The notes below the pieces were generated by a model, which worked only from the letters and a program-made list of their open reading frames with translations, was not told the origin of the DNA and ran no database searches. From Candidatus Magasanikbacteria bacterium GW2011_GWC2_45_8 (GTDB lineage: Bacteria; Patescibacteriota; Patescibacteriia; Magasanikbacterales; UBA10146), in NCBI GenBank assembly GCA_001001925.1, contig LCLH01000049.1, forward strand, positions 1-6,524: a stretch of 6,524 nucleotides of DNA, written 5' to 3'. The translations under genes and the position numbers were made by a program. This document shows, piece by piece, positions 5,940 to 6,524 of this stretch (positions are counted from its first letter, which is position 1; every line of letters starts with the position of its first letter).

Positions 5940-6137
5940 GGGCGCCGTGGCAATGCTAAAAATTTCAGTAAATTGCGATTCCTTAAATCCCGCAGAATTT
6001 TTGGAACCAAAAAATTCCTTTTTTTAAATCAATCGCAGGGAATTTTTTCCAAAAATATAGTTCATATATCTGTTCATCTTTTTTCCATTTCTTGAGCAAT
6101 TTTGTTGAAAGCCATCGTTGATTTTTTTCATATACAT
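5940..6137 (-). pseudogene. Out-of-frame 5' part of the swivelling-domain gene
   Basis: Upstream of the GTG at 5939 the 308-aa frame continues with plausible protein (GSKNSAGFKESQFTEIF) to 6023. Just before that it has a TAA at 6026-6024. The frame that is open further upstream (6144 to about 6019) reads NQRWLSTKLLKKW ... YFWKKFPAIDLKK. The two join smoothly if the A7 run (T7 on plus, 6019-6025) had six bases, giving IDLKKEFFGS. Start candidates are ATG at 6137 or 6131, which lie in the downstream frame and would need a second shift at another A7 run (6128-6122), or a TTG at 6099 already in the upstream frame. No good Shine-Dalgarno is seen. The gap to the mltG stop is only 7 bases. Mutation, slippage or assembly error could each account for the break. 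Confidence 0.5.
5995..6048. repeat. Nested inverted repeats around the A7 frame break
   Basis: AAAAAATTCC at 6009-6018 is an exact complement of GGAATTTTTT at 6039-6048, with the A7/T7 run in the 20-base loop. The same left arm can instead pair with GAATTTTTGG at 5995-6004 (one unpaired A) as a tight hairpin directly downstream of the A7 run on the minus strand. Such structure beside a homopolymer favours slippage in replication or transcription. It may also simply reflect AT-rich coding sequence. Confidence 0.4.
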
Positions 6138-6144
6138 CAAATAT

Positions 6145-6524
6145 TTATCTCAAATATCGCGCGATATTTCTATTATGTTCATCAAGCGTGCGGGCATAAT
6201 ACATTTTTCCATCACGACCGCTTATAAAATACCAATACGCATTTGAAGTTGGATTGATAGATGCATTGATAGATGCCAAACTCGGATTATTAATCGGCGC
6301 CGCGGGCAGCCCCTTTTCTTTATAAGTGCCCATGCTAGAATCCACCTGTAAAGGCATTCCAACGCGTAAACGCCGCCACAAAATATCCGCAATGAGCGCG
6401 CGATCTTCTGCCGTCTTGCCTTCCGCCTCCACAAGCGACGCCATAGTCAGCACTTCAAAAATCGTCTTATTCTGTTCTTTAATTTTTGCGCGCGCCTCCG
6501 TGGATAATTTTTCATCCATCTCGC
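6145..6524 (-). CDS. mltG: Endolytic murein transglycosylase MltG, C-terminal part (runs off the window)
   Basis: MltG (YceG-like family) is a membrane-anchored enzyme that cuts nascent glycan strands of peptidoglycan and helps set strand length. Only the C-terminal ~126 residues are present. The frame is open to the last base, so the ATG at 6519 is internal, and the membrane anchor and LysM-like part lie outside. Seen here: TMASLVEAEGKT, where the first Glu corresponds to the catalytic Glu of E. coli MltG; DRALIADILWRRLRVGMPLQVDS; GLPAAPINNPSLASI; and the end motif YAR-LDEHNRNIARYL. Compared with E. coli, the segment between QVDS and TYKEKGLP is about 25-30 residues shorter. I believe other Patescibacteria share this form, but that is from memory. 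It is the first gene of the mltG, swivelling-domain gene, queA series seen in this window. A 12-bp tandem repeat (6253-6276) encodes ASIN twice without changing family length. Confidence 0.9.
   Translation of the reverse strand, partial: EMDEKLSTEARAKIKEQNKTIFEVLTMASLVEAEGKTAEDRALIADILWRRLRVGMPLQVDSSMGTYKEKGLPAAPINNPSLASINASINPTSNAYWYFISGRDGKMYYARTLDEHNRNIARYLR
6152..6169. repeat. 18-bp perfect palindrome at the end of mltG
   Basis: The bases AAATATCGC/GCGATATTT form an exact 18-bp palindrome inside the last codons of mltG (encoding NIARYL), five bases before its TAA. In RNA it could form only a short AT stem around a CGCG loop with no U tract, so it does not look like a terminator. It may be a protein-binding site or a chance product of codon choice. 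Confidence 0.4.

Noticed and set aside
6253..6276. 12-bp tandem direct repeat within mltG
   Set aside because: It encodes ASIN-ASIN, but the family has the same number of residues there, so it is not an insertion. Probably codon coincidence or a neutral change.
1..6524. CRISPR array, tRNA or rRNA gene, insertion sequence, preQ1 riboswitch
   Set aside because: Looked for on both strands: no spaced direct repeats, tRNA-like cloverleaf, transposase motifs with terminal repeats, or recognisable preQ1 aptamer was seen.

Overview
The window looks like chromosomal DNA from a bacterium with a small, compact genome. A Patescibacteria/CPR (Parcubacteria-like) source fits best. The reasons are two short phosphohistidine 'PEP-utilizer' proteins without an ATP-grasp or PEP-binding barrel, an MltG with a shortened segment after its VDS motif, weak or absent Shine-Dalgarno sequences in front of most genes, and very tight spacing. 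This placement is an inference from gene style, not from a marker gene. TGA is used as a normal stop (tgt), so the SR1/Gracilibacteria code is not in use.

Layout, left to right. (1) 1-109: no gene seen, apart from a clear intrinsic terminator at about 70-103 that serves the next gene. (2) 110-796, minus: an unrecognised 228-aa protein with a strong G-rich Shine-Dalgarno; it is visibly more GC-rich than its neighbours. (3) 797-936: divergent intergenic region with a plausible tgt promoter. (4) 937-2106, plus: tgt, tRNA-guanine transglycosylase, with all catalytic and zinc residues but an altered preQ1-recognition loop. (5) 2107-3824, minus: a gene in two overlapping frames. An N-terminal winged-helix-like DNA-binding segment (frame from 3824) joins by an apparent -1 shift at a GGGTTTT heptamer (3666-3660) to a long helical region ending in a phosphohistidine swivelling domain. 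Just upstream lie a near-consensus promoter (TTGACA, 17 bp, TGC-TAGTAT) and a perfect 11-bp-arm inverted repeat that overlaps its -10 and start point. (6) 3909-5009, minus: queA, intact. (7) 5013-5939 plus an upstream out-of-frame stretch to about 6137, minus: a paralogous phosphohistidine-domain protein whose 5' part is broken at an A7 run. (8) 6145-6524, minus: the C-terminal end of mltG, running off the window.

Functionally, tgt and queA are consecutive steps of queuosine modification at tRNA position 34. Tgt inserts preQ1 and QueA converts it to epoxyqueuosine. Here they sit on opposite strands, separated by the regulator-like gene. mltG, the second swivelling-domain gene and queA run in one direction with gaps of only a few bases and probably share a transcript.

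The most noteworthy element is the candidate self-regulating DNA-binding/phosphohistidine protein with its operator-like palindrome. The second point is that both members of this paralogous family, and no other long gene here, show frame breaks at homopolymeric runs. The breaks could be recoding, phase variation, decay or assembly error. The sequence alone cannot separate these.
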